Source of the DNA: Struthidea cinerea
Taxonomy: Eukaryota > Chordata > Aves > Passeriformes > Corcoracidae
Direction: 5' to 3'
DNA length: 64,000 nt
Assembly: GCA_013397865.1 (NCBI GenBank)
Contig: VZTI01002650.1
Span: 955,607-1,019,606, forward strand
Each line of letters opens with the position of its first letter. The first letter of the stretch is position 1. The notes below the pieces were generated by a model. It was not told where the DNA came from. It saw only the letters and a program-made list of their open reading frames with translations, and searched no databases. Both the position numbers and the translations under genes were made by a program. This document shows, in pieces, positions 1 through 14,000 of this stretch.

Positions 1-3000
1 TTATGAAGAGTATGGTGACATAGTTTGCATATTTATTTTGTAACTAAGGATAACAGGCTTTGCAACATTTTTTTTTTTTGCTTGGTTTTAAATCCTTGCT
101 TACATTGTAGGTTGAAAGATTACTTTCTAATTAAAACTTAGCAATTTTTTCCTTTGCTCACACCGAGAAAGTTATGGAGAAAGTCAATGAAAAAAAGTAA
201 GTTAAAATGGGACACAGAGAGGGGGCAGGAGGGGGAAATGTTTATTTTTAAGTGCAGCATGGCATCATTCTGTTATAAAAATCTGGTACAAACTGATTTT
301 CTGAAGTGCAGAGAACCTACAGATCCTTTGAATTCAACAGGAGATCTGAGCACTCAGCTGACTTCCTGGGAAATCAGGCCACATTTCTTCAGCTCCCCAA
401 GTCTTAACCCTGCAAGAATTTCTTCACTTGTCCAGTTCAGCATATGTGGTACTCCAGCTGGAGTTAAAGTGACTTCATGGTGGCTCTGTTGGTGTATGTG
501 CTGAGCTCAGTGTCTGGATATCTAACTGAGATAGCACAGATGTAATTCATCTGCTTAAAGATGAATAAAGACTAAAACCAGCAGTGTGAGAATCACTTGG
601 CTTCAGTTAATGGAGGAAATGGGTACTTAGTGGGCACAGGCCATCCCTCCCAAGTCCAGCACACAAACTAAAATGCCGAAGCATTGAGGAGTGTGTGTGC
701 AGCCAAACCACTGCAGGAGGTCACAGTGAATCCCACTGACTTAACATGAATTTCCTTCTGGGTCTTGATGTGTTCTCTGCAGCACTTTCTGCAACATCTG
801 TAAGGAGGGTCAGTACCTCAGATGTACTTCTCAAAAGCCACCATGTTAACAAGATTAGACAAGGATTTCAAATGACAATATTGCTAAATAATCTGGCAGC
901 ATGTAGTCGGTCCAGTTGTTACTGCTGAATTAGTAAATATGTAAGCCAGTATTTGCACTGATTATACGCAAGGTATTTGCGTATTTATGCACATTTTCCT
1001 TATGATCCTTTTTCCACTGGCATTTCTAGAGCAATTTAAGTTGTGAGCCCCGTTGCACTGTGGGGACACTTACATAAGGAAGACCAAAGCCTTCATATTA
1101 AAATAAGACCTGTGGTGGTACATTGCATCTTGGGACTGCAAGGCTTCTGTGTCTTTTCGCTTTCTTCACTGAGAAGAGACCAGCTTCCTAGAAGATTGCC
1201 TGGCTCCTGGCCTGGAGTCTCTATCTCTACAAGTGGGTCTTTAAACCAGGAGCTGGAGGGTTAAGCAGCCTCCATATTTCCTCTGGCAGCTTCAGCCTGC
1301 GGACAACAAGGTGGATGTAGCCTGAAGAGACATCTAGCTGTAGTGAATATTGAAGTGAAGCAAAGCAGGGCACTGGAGAGGCCATTTACCCCACTGACGT
1401 CCATCACGTGCCACAGTGGCCAAGGGACAACTGATGGGATGACTGACATTGACAAAGAGATGTGTGTGTGTCACCCCTCAGCTCAGCTCAGGGAGCACCT
1501 CTGAGCATTGAGAAGGATGCCTTCATCTCTTCACGTGCAAACCCCACTGCCCGGCTGCTTGAGAAGGCAACAGCACTGCCCAAAGCTGTGACTTAGTAGT
1601 CATTTGCACCAGCAGAAACTCCTTGACTCACAGCACTGCAGAGACACAGACCATTGCAGGCTTAGCACACAGAGGTCTTCTCCAGGGAGTTGAGACAGCT
1701 GACTGACACCCATCCTCTTGGTTTCCAGCCTCAGATTTCATGAGCAAAATGACGTACCTTTTGCCACTGGGAAAACTGATGGAGGGGGCAGGTCTTACTC
1801 TTGCCTCTCTCAGAGATGTAGGCTTCAGTCAATCACTCAGTGAGAAAGAACTTCCAAGAAAAGATCTCTCAAGCTTGAAGCTGTCCCACTTCACATGTAA
1901 TCAGTAAATATTAATTAGGCAAGGAAGAGAGGCAAAAATAACCCACTCACCATGGAGATTTTTTATGAAATTTACAGATAATTTTTTTAAGCAGTGCCTG
2001 GATCCTCTTTCTTCTCACCAAACAAATGTCAAATTCTCTGTGATGAGAAGAAGCTATTCTCCTCAGTATAGTCCATCAAGGCAGGATTGAATTTGATTCC
2101 CTCAGGCTGTCTGACGACGAATTGAATGCAGATCTCTAGTTTTTTTGGGTGGTCTTCAAAAAGTGACTCTTTCCACCCCATAGCTAGAAGACAACCATAG
2201 AGATCTCCTCCTTTCCAAAGCAAGTGCTCATATTCTTTGCCCAATCAACTCTCTTGTTTGGAAAAACAGGAAAAAATAAGGGTGGGGGGGAGGCAGAGGA
2301 GAGGACCAGCTGTAACCAGCGCTGCTGCTGCTTCTAAAAAGTCTTGTGAAGGGACCTTACACATAGATTTCAGCTTGTGGGTTCCTAACCAGTGCCTGCC
2401 CAGAGGATTTCTTTGCTCTGTGAGTATTTGAGGAGAGTGCTTGGTAAGTCCCTGTCCTAGTCCTAGCCATGGGCTGTCTTCCTCACCTGGTCAGCTCTGC
2501 ATTTACAAAGAAACATGGATTCCACCTGAAATGACTTTTCTTCCTCTGTGAGGAGTAAATGGTATACTAAAGACTACACTTTTCCCAAATGCAATTCCAT
2601 CTGTAGAGACGTGGACATGGATCAAGACATAGCTCACAATTCACACAACATCACAAATTCATTTCTTAGTGCTGACCTAATTGTCAAGTCTGATTTGGAG
2701 GATAAACTCAGAAAAGTACAGAGCGATTTTTTATGAACATTTGTATATGGTCACCTTTGTTAAACTGGCATTAACTACCTCATAACCAACAAGTGGACAT
2801 CAACTGGGACATCTTGGTTGAAATAAAAAAATAACCAGACATCCACAGTGATGTCAAGTCATGCTGGAAAAATAGAAAAGGACAAGAACAGTGTAGCTGA
2901 GTCTGAAGCCAAGGATGCAGAGAAACCTGGATTTATCTAAACGTTAGGAGTACGTTAGGATATACTTCAGTCATATGTTGTTGTAGTTAAGCAATCCCAT

Positions 3001-6000
3001 CTATGGCTGTAGTTCAGGTTCTCATGCAGTAAAAAAGATATGAAACAAGCAGCAAATAAGGTGCTTGAACTTTAAGAAGGTGTTGAATAAAGTTGACTGA
3101 GACCAAGAGATAAATTGTGCTGATCTTTGAAAATTAGTTTATTTAATTTAATATTAATCTGGATCTATTGTTTTTCCCCCTCCCTTTTTTATCACTGGGA
3201 TCATTTGCATAAGGTTTACCAGGGACCTCTGTGTTGCTGCCAGTGAGCAGCACGTGGTGCTGTATTCCCAATGGGATGTGACACGTCTTGACTCCCAGAT
3301 GATGGGAGAAGAGCAGTGGCAGTGTATGTGGTGTCATCTACCTCTCTGCTGCATGCAGAAGGGTTCTTTACGACATTATAATTATTTCTCATACCCCAGA
3401 CACAAAAGGAGACACAAGGGAGAAGAGCAAGCCTACCTTATAAAACTGAGTTTTTAGAAGTATTTTTGGCTTCTGGAACCTATAGGATTTTCCTGTGGGG
3501 GTAGGGATCCCTGCAGGAGGAATTAAGGTCTGCTGACAACTCTGTTTTTTCTTTTTTTCTCTTTTTCTCAAGGAAGAGGCCGGGAAGTTGTTTATGGGTC
3601 TTAGAGGGTCTGTTCATTTTAATCTAATTTTAATTTATTTCTTTGAAGAAATATACTAAAATCCACATGTTGATCTTGACCTAGTGATCAGTCTTAAGTC
3701 CTCAGTCAGTGAAGTCACTGATTGGGGTGAGTGGGAGCAGAGCTTGCATGATGGTTTTTATGCAAAATTTCTGTAGCAATAGATTTACACGAAATTACTA
3801 TATATGACTATTTCTTTAAAATATTATGCAGCAACAACCAGAAAACACAAATCATTCTACGTTTTCCTCTTCTGAAACAAAATGCGATAATAATTCTTGA
3901 AACATTTTCTCGGTTAAAGAGAAACTTGCTGCTCAGCAACAGGGTTTCACCAACCAGAATCACAGTCCAGTTCCTGCTGATGAAAGTGGGGATGACAAAA
4001 AGGTCTTCAACCCCCTCTGTAGTCAGCCAACAGAGTTCATTACTCCAAGAATGTAAATGTCTTTGGATTTTCAGACTTGCAGCTGCAGAAGACCTGTGGT
4101 TGTTGGTCTTGGAATAGACCAGCCCATTTGGTCCACAGCCCCTGTGGTTAGCACGTGCTTCATTTACTTACAGGAAAACTGCAGTTCAGATCTGAGGTTT
4201 GCCAGGAGCCTTGACAGGATCCCATAGGAAAGCCTGTTAGGCTCAAAGGCAGGATTTTTTGCTACTCTTTAGTGTAACATTTATCCCACGGTAAGCACCT
4301 CACTTACCTAGCACCACCTACCAAGGAAGGTGCCCTTCCTTGCAAGTCACAACTTTCCCAAGAGGGTAGAGATGTGTATAATATCCCTGCAGTTGTGGGC
4401 ACCCCATGGGTAGCCCCACTGCTTACAGGCTAATCCCCCTGCAGCACACACCATAGGCCTTGGTCAGGCACTGTGACACTCTGTCCTACAGACACATGTG
4501 GGAGGATACTCTGATCTGGAGAGAGCCCACAGAGCTCAGCTTCCAAGGATTTCACTTCTCAGTCCTTCAAACAATAATTGCCCTCATTGCCAACAAAGCA
4601 AAGACTGTGCATGCTCCAAAATGCTAATGGATGTTAGCACTGGAGATGGTCAAATGATCCTTTCATTGGCTCAGGAAAAATAAATGTGAAAATATTTTTG
4701 AACTTTTTATCTTAAATTGCCACAGATTGAGACAAAAATTTTGCCATTTGTTTTTGTGTGGGTAGACTTCTGCAAATGTCAGGCAACAAGGAGGCTTCTG
4801 CACAGATGCTGAGCTGGATGAGACCATTTGAGAGGTCACAACTTGCAGTCCTCCTGTCGGACTTCAAACACAGGCTCTACTTTTCCGCACAGGGAGCAAT
4901 TACCCTAAGTGAAGGAGGCTGTTCACAGTGCAGGAGTTTAAACATGAGTGTAAACTTTTGCATGACCAGGTCTGAAGTTACCATCTGTGAAATGTGGCTG
5001 GCCCATTATAATTAGCAATTGTTAAGAAAAGGGCTTAGAGATACAATCACAACTCTAACATCAAGGATTATACAACAAAATAGAGACAAAAGGGGAATTA
5101 TTTTTCTTTTATTATATTTCTCAGTGCAAGAATTATGAAAGGACTCTACATGCATTTTTCATAATTTTCCCACAGTCACTTATAATAATCTCTTGGAAGA
5201 ATCAAACTACAACTTCAGTCCTCACAGGGAAAATTTGCTGACTCATGCATTTGTTTTGTTATGTACAGTTGTTCATGTGGGCTCAAGATAGTGCTACGAA
5301 ATGAAGTTTATATCTGACCTTTGCAAAGGCAAAACTGGTTTGGGGAAACTGCATACACAATAGTTAAAATGGTCTCACAAAGTGTACCCTAAAGCAGGTA
5401 CTGAGATGCTAAATCCAGCAGTTACAGTGAGTCCTCTACATCAGACTCGAGACTGTAAGATGCATTTTAGAATCACCCAGGGGAAAAAAAACAACAGTGT
5501 TCTTCCAATATGGGTCAGAAACACTAATTAGCTGGAATTGTTTCTCATGATCAGTAACTCAGCAGTTCTCCTTCTGCCTCTGTTAGAGAACTGAGTTGAA
5601 GAGCGGTTGCATTAAAATAGCAACAAACAACATCCAAATTCTAAACACCAGTCAGGCTTAAATTTATCTCCCGTAGTGCTTCCTTGTGACAGCGGCGATG
5701 ACAGCGTCGATTAGATAGGCTGGCACTTCACACCGTGTGTCACTCCTCATTATCTGATGAGAGTCCCTGCAAGAGGCAGGTGCTGGGGAATGAAAGATTA
5801 GGTGCAGCTCGTGTAATCAGGCTAAATCCCTCACTACCTCCACCGAGCGATAACAAAATGTAAGCGGCTTTCTCCTTTCCACAAATTCTCCCCCACTTTT
5901 GTGTGCTTGTGAGTCTGTGGGTGTAATTATCCCAACTGTGGCTGAGAAACGTCAGGGCAGAAACCAGTGTTTCCAGGATGAGGTTGGTTCTGGATTGCAG

Positions 6001-9000
6001 ACCTGTATTCCAGACAATTTCTGTTTTCCCAGGATTACATGCAGTCCTAATCATGCAGCCTTAAGCCAACCTGCAGAAGTGCCCGTCCCTCCCTCCCTTC
6101 TGTGCAGATGTTTAAGCTTTTCTTCCTCAGTTTCAGCAGATCCTCTTTAATTCTCCCTAATGGCTCTATCACTCTCCAAAAATAAGCAAACAAATTTTGC
6201 AAGTGAATAACATAATGAAAAAGCAAGGTGTGAGGCTTGGAGACATAGACTGGATTTTGACACTTGCTGCATTTTTCTAATACTTCTTAGTGTGCTAATC
6301 AACGTTTGGCAGCGTGGCTATTAGAAACAAAGTTCCAGTAGTGAGATCTACCAAACTTCATGGAATAAAGACAGTCATCTTTCAGTGCCAGTTACTGATG
6401 AGAACTACTTGGGCTTTTTGCACACTTTCAGAAACAAATCCCTCCTCAGATTTGAAATGAGAACACTGGCTTTTTGAGAGAGAGCCAGGTCATGCTGAGT
6501 AAGACTCAGACACCTGGGTATGGGAAGGGATTCATGCATGCTAGACACAGAAAAGAAAATACATAGCTAGCTTTGGGTAAGAATCAGCTACCACTTGCTG
6601 CCTTCTTGGGTGTCCCAGATAGAGGTTGTCTTCAATCACCTCTTCTACAGAGATACATGTGGGAAGCCATGAAGGTGGCAATTGGAGTGCATGCATAAAA
6701 AATTACAGGCCACAGGGAAGTGAATGGGCAAACCTGAAACATTCTGTACTTGCCAGCAGTCACAGATGCAGGTTACAGCTGGTGAAATGGCAAGTGTGAT
6801 GAAAGCAAGGGTTTCACTGGAGGGCTGGGACTTTAAAGAGGAAGAGGAGCAGAAAATACTTCTGCCTATCAAACAAAATAGCCTAAAGCCAGCAAGGGAG
6901 AAGCATGGTGGTGTGTGGGGAAGGTCAAGAACAGCACTATGGCGGTGGCCAGAGGCATTCAGAATCACTGGCCACAGCCAGCGCCTGTGGGCGCCTCTGC
7001 TCTCTCGTGCCGACAGGGTCCCACACCACTGGCCACACAGTTTAACCACGGCTGGATGAAGCACTAGAGGATGCACTGTGGAAGGCTCACACTTCTGGGA
7101 GCTGAACCCCAAGCTGATTTTGACTTTTTTGTCATATTAAATGTATATCCATAAAACCCACATGGCTGCTGCTTGGATAGATGGTCCCCACAGTGCACTG
7201 GTGACGCTGAGGTGCTGGGCAGAAGTTGAACTGCCTGGTTGAAATGCCTGCCTAAGCATGCCAGCCTTCCCAGGGGCTCAGATGTGCCAACAGTCTCCTT
7301 CCAGAGACTGAAACCCAGCCAGGGGCTCCTGTTCTCTGCCGGTGTACTGGAGAGTTGGCCGAAAGATAAAAGGATGCTTCTGTTTTACATTGTGGAGAGG
7401 TAAATAACTGTACTTAGTACAGTGTTATGCCAGAGCCATGACTTGGGAGGAAGAAGATTTTTCTGTGTCACTCTGAGTCACCTCATGCCCCACATAGTGG
7501 GCTCAGAGGAATATTTTCCCCTCCCCAGCAAGAGGCCATAGCCTTGCACTCACTGGGAGGCAGGCAGGATTTGGCAACAGCTGATGCAAACATTCCCCAG
7601 ACTCCAGGGAATAACATTTAGTCATACAAAAATCCCAGCTGGTTCCTTCATACTTAAACCACTGCCCTCTGCAGTTGGAAAGTTAATTTGGGAAAAATGA
7701 CTGGATGACAAAGCAAGGAAAATATGGTAAAATGGTCTTAATTTTATTTTTAACAATTGATGTTGCTGTTGAAGTAATACTGGACATAACCCTTATTTAG
7801 TACTCTACCATTTGATCCTCATGGTTACAAAACATGTGTTTCTGTGTACTGAAGATGAAAACAGGGAAAAAAAATCCACTGCTGACTGTCTGCTCAGGAA
7901 TGGGACTTGAGAAAGAAGAATGCATCAAGTGAAATACATGTTTTTATACATGGAAATTTCTTTTTTTTTTGTTTTCTTGCATTGGAATCCAGTCATTTCT
8001 ACTCTGTGCATCACTGCTTTTCTGTGTAACTGTAACCATGCTGAGTATTTTTAGCATTGTGCTAATTGCATCTGACACACAAAAAGAATATTCCTTTTTT
8101 GGCATTTATTAAATGTCAATGGTTTTCCAGTCTTGCAACCTGACCCATCAGCTGAACACCTCTGAGCTCCTCTGAACTCTTGCAAGGTATTAGACCAATT
8201 ACTGCAATCTTCTCAAGATAGGAATCTGCCTCTTCTGCATGTGCAACCACAGTGATACCAAAATAACCCAAGCCTTTGGAAACTATGCTTGGGCTAGGCT
8301 CATGAGAGGAGAGGAACCACTGCTGCATGAAGGCATACTTGTTACTGATCAAGCTGAAAACTGACTCCTGAAACAATCCCCAAAACAGGGAAACATTACT
8401 GCTCCACTTTTCTAAAATATCACATACAATTAGGTAGGTTCTTCTGATGACACGGTGGATAATCTTGTCTACAAAGAACAGTCCAGCACTACTGTAGAAA
8501 AGCAGACTGGAAGCAGGCATACAAATGTCCCAATGAACAAATCAGCAACTAAAGCCCCTTTTCTACTGTCAAGAGGTGGAATATGCAGATATTGACTACT
8601 CAGGCCTTATTTCACTGCCATGTCAACCCTAAAGGTAAATTTTTTTCAAGGATAAGTAATGGAAATGTCCAAAAGCCAGAGTATGGGAAAGGTAATGATA
8701 GTTTTGTCTACATAGGGAACTAAGTCTTCTCTCCAGGTATGAAAACATCTCAGATAAATGCTCATTTGACCACTCACAGCTTGAAGTCTTTCTGCTGCTC
8801 CAGCAATGCAGTGGGTAGAAAAAAACATCCAACTCTTGAGCACAAGTCACAATGTGTTCACATGAAAGTCACTTTTAGAATAAGTTGTATGGATACACAG
8901 AATGTCTAGCCCACAAACAGATGTTTGGGATCTTGAACAATGAGCTGTGTCTCAGCATTCATTCTCATTACATGAGCATGGAAATCCCAGAGGAACTGGG

Positions 9001-10904
9001 AGCTGGCAGTCATCATAAGTTTTGTGGCATGTCCAGTGGAGGCGGAGAGTCTGTGAGTTTCTAGTGGCCTCTTACAAAGCTGTGGAAGAGAAAAACAAAA
9101 TCTAATGCATACAAGAGAGTAGTGGAGAAAGTACATTTTACAGAAATTTTCTAAAAAGGTCCTCAAGACTAGTTGTATGAAGTGGTCAGAAAAGCGTAAC
9201 AGCCTTTAAGATACTCTCACCACTTCTCAGAGAAGAATGAGTATGAATTGGCTGAATCCAGTGTAGTGCTCTGTCCTTCAGCTGAGTAAAACCTATGGTT
9301 TTAGCCCTAGCACACTGCATATTGTGCACAGGATGCCCATGGAATAGACTGTATATCACTTTATGTGCATAAAAACTGGAAGCCAGATGAAGAACTGCAA
9401 GACATGACCACAGGTGTCAGGTTCTGATGTGCCTAGCAGAGATGGTCCAGCCTAATATGTGTTTGATTGGTCCCAGAACTGCAAGAAGGATTTCTAGGTT
9501 TTAACAAAGCAAAGTTCTGTGTGGCAGTCAGACTGAGACTAGTCACAGACCTGGCCTTTTCTTTATTCTATCCTTTATTTTAGAGTCGACAAAGAGAAAG
9601 GGCTCCTCTGTGTCCTTTGGAGGACTCTGACATGAAAACCACCTTCAAATCTTCCTTGCCGTCTGAGGAACAGGTAGAGAGGGAATGAAGGGATGGATGA
9701 CATGCCGTGTGTGAGTGAAAAAGTAGCTGGAAATGGCTATGCCCAGGGTTGATTCAAAGCTGACTCAAAACTGCTGTGCTGTGTCAGCATTTCTGAAGCC
9801 AGGAGGACAACACCCCAAGGAGGGAGCATGCCAACCTGACCCACAAGCTGCAGTGCACCCTGTCTTACCCAGCTTGCTTTCCCACATGGCTAAAGGGTTT
9901 TCATAGCTACCAGCTGTTTGTTTATCTTGGGGCTTCTAATTGTTGTTATGGTAATACTTAAAATTTGCATTCCAAAACTTACTTTGTCCTAACCTACTCA
10001 ATTGTCTAGACAGCCCACACTGGAGGAGAGAAATTATCCATGCTATCAAAACTGCAGCCTGGATTCCTGACTTTTTATTTTTTAGAACCAGGCAAACACA
10101 AAGTACTTGTCCTACTTTCTAGTCAGTAAGCTGAAATTCAGCATGTTTAATTATAAATCAAATAATTGACTACAAAGCTATTGTGGTATGGCCTTCCATG
10201 CTGTTGATGGTTTTAATTACAAACTGTTACATGATGTGCTTCAGTAACAAAGAATGAGCCCTGAAGTAGCAGAGGAAATGTCCTACTTTGACTCTATTTT
10301 TACAGGGAGGATGCAGGAAATTTTCTGGTGTGTCACTCCTCTCCATGATGGACCTGGACAAGAGAACTGTAGGCCACACAAGATGCCAGTGAGGCCCGTG
10401 CTGTGTTCACAGGGGCAGCGCAGGAGCTTGCTGTAGATTGTTCCTGCTGCTCCCTCTTCAGGACCCACTCTCATGAGAGTCATGTTCCTCCTAATAACCA
10501 AAGAGGAGCTTGCATGGCTCATCCTGGAGCTGAGGATGAGACAGACCATGGTTGTGCACTGAGCACCCTCATCACGCCAGATGGCACCCCTGGCTGGCAG
10601 TCGTGGATGACTAGAGGGTGATGCTAAAGCTCACAGACTCCTCAATGCCCATGGTGGTGCATAAGAAGGCAGGTGCTGCTCTCTCCTCTCTCTGGACATA
10701 AGGATCCTAATGGCCCCCACTCCGCTGTTAAAAAAAAAACAAGTGACAACACTTAACGCCAGGGTGTGTAAAAGGAGTCCCAGTGGCAGCTGGAGTCTCT
10801 CCTTCTCTTAGGCCTTCCTGTGGTGTCAGGCCCAGGGTGGACACATATTGAATATTGAATCTTCTGGGAAATGGTGACACCTGCTTCTGCTGGACAAGAC
10901 CACC
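1..10904. other. Intergenic desert, first block
   Basis: This is AT-rich non-coding DNA. The longest frames, including a 155-codon minus frame at 6645-7112 and a 134-codon minus frame at 8116-8520, show no recognised domain or codon bias. Apart from the CpG-retaining segment at 5.7 kb I see no named repeat, RNA gene or exon. Confidence 0.7.
5671..5868. other. CpG-retaining island in AT-rich desert (candidate conserved element)
   Basis: About ten CpG dinucleotides occur in 200 bases (for example AGCGGCGATG, GCGTCGATTAG, CCGAGCGATAAC), whereas the flanks have almost none. The segment also holds GATTAG/TAATC homeodomain-type cores. It is not a repeat I know and has no coding frame. It may be a distal enhancer or conserved non-coding element. 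Confidence 0.3.
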
Positions 10905-11040
10905 ACACTGGAACAGACTGCCCAGAGGTGTTGTGGTTTCTCCATTCTTGGACACACTCAAAACTGAACTGGACAGAGCCCTGAACAACTTCTTCTAACT
11001 GTAGTTGCTCTGAGCAGGGGACCTCCTAAAGCCCCCTCCA
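10905..11040 (+). mobile_element. CR1 LINE 3' fragment lacking its terminus
   Basis: CACTGGAACAGACTGCCCAG followed by a GTTGTGGTTTCTCC block and GAGCAGGGGACC is the standard order near the CR1 3' end. The final ATTCTATGA repeats are absent, so this copy is truncated at both ends or degraded. Confidence 0.7.
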
Positions 11041-14000
11041 CACTGATTTTTGGGGGGATTTTATAACCTGGAAAGTTCTTCAGAAGGCAGAGAGTAGGGA
11101 TGTTTTCATTTAATTGTGTCTTCAGTGGTGAGAAAGAGACACAAGTTTGGGTCCTTATGCACAACTGCACCAGGCAGCAGCACCTCTGTCAGCTTCTCCA
11201 GAGGCCATGGCTGCTCCTTTGCACTCATCTAATCAATGAATTTCCACCCTTCTCACCAAGCACCCCACCAGGCTGCAAAGTATTATCTGGAGGATGGTTT
11301 TGGGAAGGTGCTTGTACAGTATCTTGAGCACATTGAAGTGAGAAAGACAAATGAGATTTTCCCTCAGCAGATTAACACGAACTAGGAATGATCCTCACCT
11401 GCACTGGAGCCAGGACCCACCACATGCTCAGTTTGGGGCAATGAGTGCTGATGAGGAAGGGCCATCAGCCCTCCAGTGCCCCAGGAGGATAAGGAGGTCA
11501 AGAGGAGGTGGGGAAGGTGCTTGCTCAGACAAAAACGTCTCAGAAGGCAGTGCTGGTGGCAGGAGTTCTTTAAAGATGAGGACAGGTCCAATTTCAACAG
11601 ATCAGGAGAAGTGAGGAGGGGAGAAAAATTGTGTAGCCAGAGAGGCTCAGGACTTACTAATAGGAGAGAGCAACTGCAAATCTGTTAAGTTTTTTTCCCT
11701 TCCTGTCCACAACTCTGCTCAACCCTGTGAATCTGTTCCTGGATGGAAGGCCTTCTTAGAAGTAGCTGCAGACTTATTTGCTTTCTTTTTCTTTTTCTCT
11801 TTTTCTTTTTTCTTTTTCTTTTTCTTTTTCTTTTTCTTTTTCTTTTTCTTTTTCTTTTTCTTTTTCTTTTTCTTTTTCTTTTCCTTTTCCTTTTCCTTTT
11901 CCTTTTCCTTTTTCTTTTTCTTTTCCTTTTTCTTCCCTGTAGGATGGGAAAGAAAATCAGAAAAAAAAATAATGCTATTTGGAAAAAATAAAGGAAAAAA
12001 GAGAGAAGTGAAACCCTGATGCACAATACAATTGCTCACCACCTGCTGACTTGTGTCCAGCCCATCCCTGAGTAGCAATCAGTCCTTTCTGGATAACTCC
12101 TTAAAAAAGAAATCTTGAAAGCTGCTACCAAGATGGACTGAAAAACACTGTCTCCTTCACCCATGGACAGGAAAATCTGGAGCCTTCCTTTGCTGAATGC
12201 AGAGACTGAGCAGAGACAATTACCTGTGGCGACAAATAGTGTTACAGCAAGACTTTGGGCAGAATAAATATAAAATCCTCCAAGTCAGCTACGACATATT
12301 TCAGGCGTATTTAGTCATTGAAGCTGAATATCCCCAGCTGTGTTAAACTGTTAAGCTGTTGAGTTTCCGTTTGCAAACCACTAACAAAAAGTAGGCTAAA
12401 ATGGTCTTGCTGTGCCTGCTCTTGCCTAGCATTGCTGAGGAAAATGAAACTTAAAGCCCAGATCTTTTCATGTTTCTTGGAAAAACACCCAAGTCTTTCT
12501 TATTGGTGATGCGTTCCAGTACCTTCCTGCTAGAGAAGATTTTTTGTTTAGCAGTGTCTATGGATGTGAATCCGTAAATAGGGACAAGTGAGCTGCTACT
12601 TTATTGTATTACAGATTCTCGTTGACCTTACTCTGCTGGGCCATTGATGTGGCCATGCTGAACAGACCACCTCTGTGCTCAGGGAATGCTTTTGGTCCTG
12701 CATTTCTTTAAGGACAGAGATGTCTTTTCCTTTCTCTTGCTTGCAACAGCAGTTTCTAGGCAGTATTGACTTAAAATCCTCTATTTTTATATGACTAACT
12801 ATAGCAGCTAATCATTTGTAAAGCTAAACAGTTGAGATTATTGTGAGAACTTGAAGTCCAATCTCCATTTTTTTAACTGAACTGCAGCATATGTAAGCCT
12901 GAAGACAAAAGCCCCAGGGTGTGTAAGAGGGGAATCAACAGGACCAACTAGTAGACAAATCTGTGATTTAAGGCTAATATGGAGAAGTATAAGTCTCCCT
13001 GAGTTTTTGTGTTATTTCAGTGTGAAGTGTTTTGGGGGGAGAGCTGTTTTCCCCTCTTTCACCCTCCCTGGTGGGCACTGGTCTGTGCACACCCTGTGCC
13101 AGTGTCTTTCCAGCTGTCACAGACATGGTGGAGGCAGGTGATCCTCTGCCAGTGAAGATGGGGATTTTTTATTGATGGATGGCTTTTTAGCAAGGTCACC
13201 TGGTGCTGCGAGGTCCAAGTGTAACAATTCAGGGAGTTTGGATGGCAGCCCAAACTTCAGATGTGTTGAAGCAGGGTGGCTCTGGGTGAGGAGAATAAGG
13301 AGGAAGAGAAGGAGGAGAGGATTCAGGCCTGAGCCCTGCTTGCAGGCAGTGGTGGCTTCCTGTCTGCCAGGGGCACAGCAGAGATGCCCAGCTGCAGAGC
13401 TCCCCGTCCCCTGGGGCAGCTCCCTGTCCCTCATGCTCTAGTGGGGGTCCAGTCACTGCTGAAGCAAGAGCCATGTGTGGAGAAGTTTGATCCAGCAGAG
13501 CAGTGGGTTTTTCTTTTCCAGCCATATTTCTCTGAAGCCCCAAGAGCAAGTGACGCTGGCTACTGTGTTGTGTGAAGAACTATTGCTGTGATAATATAGA
13601 CATATGTGTATAGATAATTACCATAACCTTTCTTTATTAATCTCTGACTAAAATCCTAAGTAATTTATATGCAAATTAATTTCTTTGCTTACGATCCTGA
13701 CAAACGGCCAAGCTGGCCCTTGGCATGGCAGAGATGGCTATTGTCCTTGGCAGCTGTGCTGCCCTTGGGCCATCTATAGCCCAGAATATGTTGCTGAAAA
13801 CTCCTCAGCTGCATCCTAAACTCTCGCAAGATGCAAAACAAGCCCATGCCAGTAAGTGGTAGGAGGGACCCAACAGCTCCCTGGCTGGGAGAGTTGGGTG
13901 AAACCTCTCCCTTTCCCTCTTGACCCAAAAAACCCATGCACTGTCAGCACAATCTTTGAGGGGCTGCAGACCAGGCCATGAGTGCTGGATGGTTTCTGAA

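Noticed and set aside
6645..7112. 155-codon minus-strand frame
   Set aside because: No recognisable domain or codon bias, and a long frame is also open on the opposite strand. It lies in a GC-richer patch where stops are rarer.
8116..8520. 134-codon minus-strand frame
   Set aside because: Considered as a possible retroviral or gene remnant, but no known motif was seen and codon use is unremarkable.
11685..12078. Lys/Arg-rich and Phe/Leu-rich frames of 82-119 codons
   Set aside because: They are translations of the simple hexamer repeat and have no coding character outside it.
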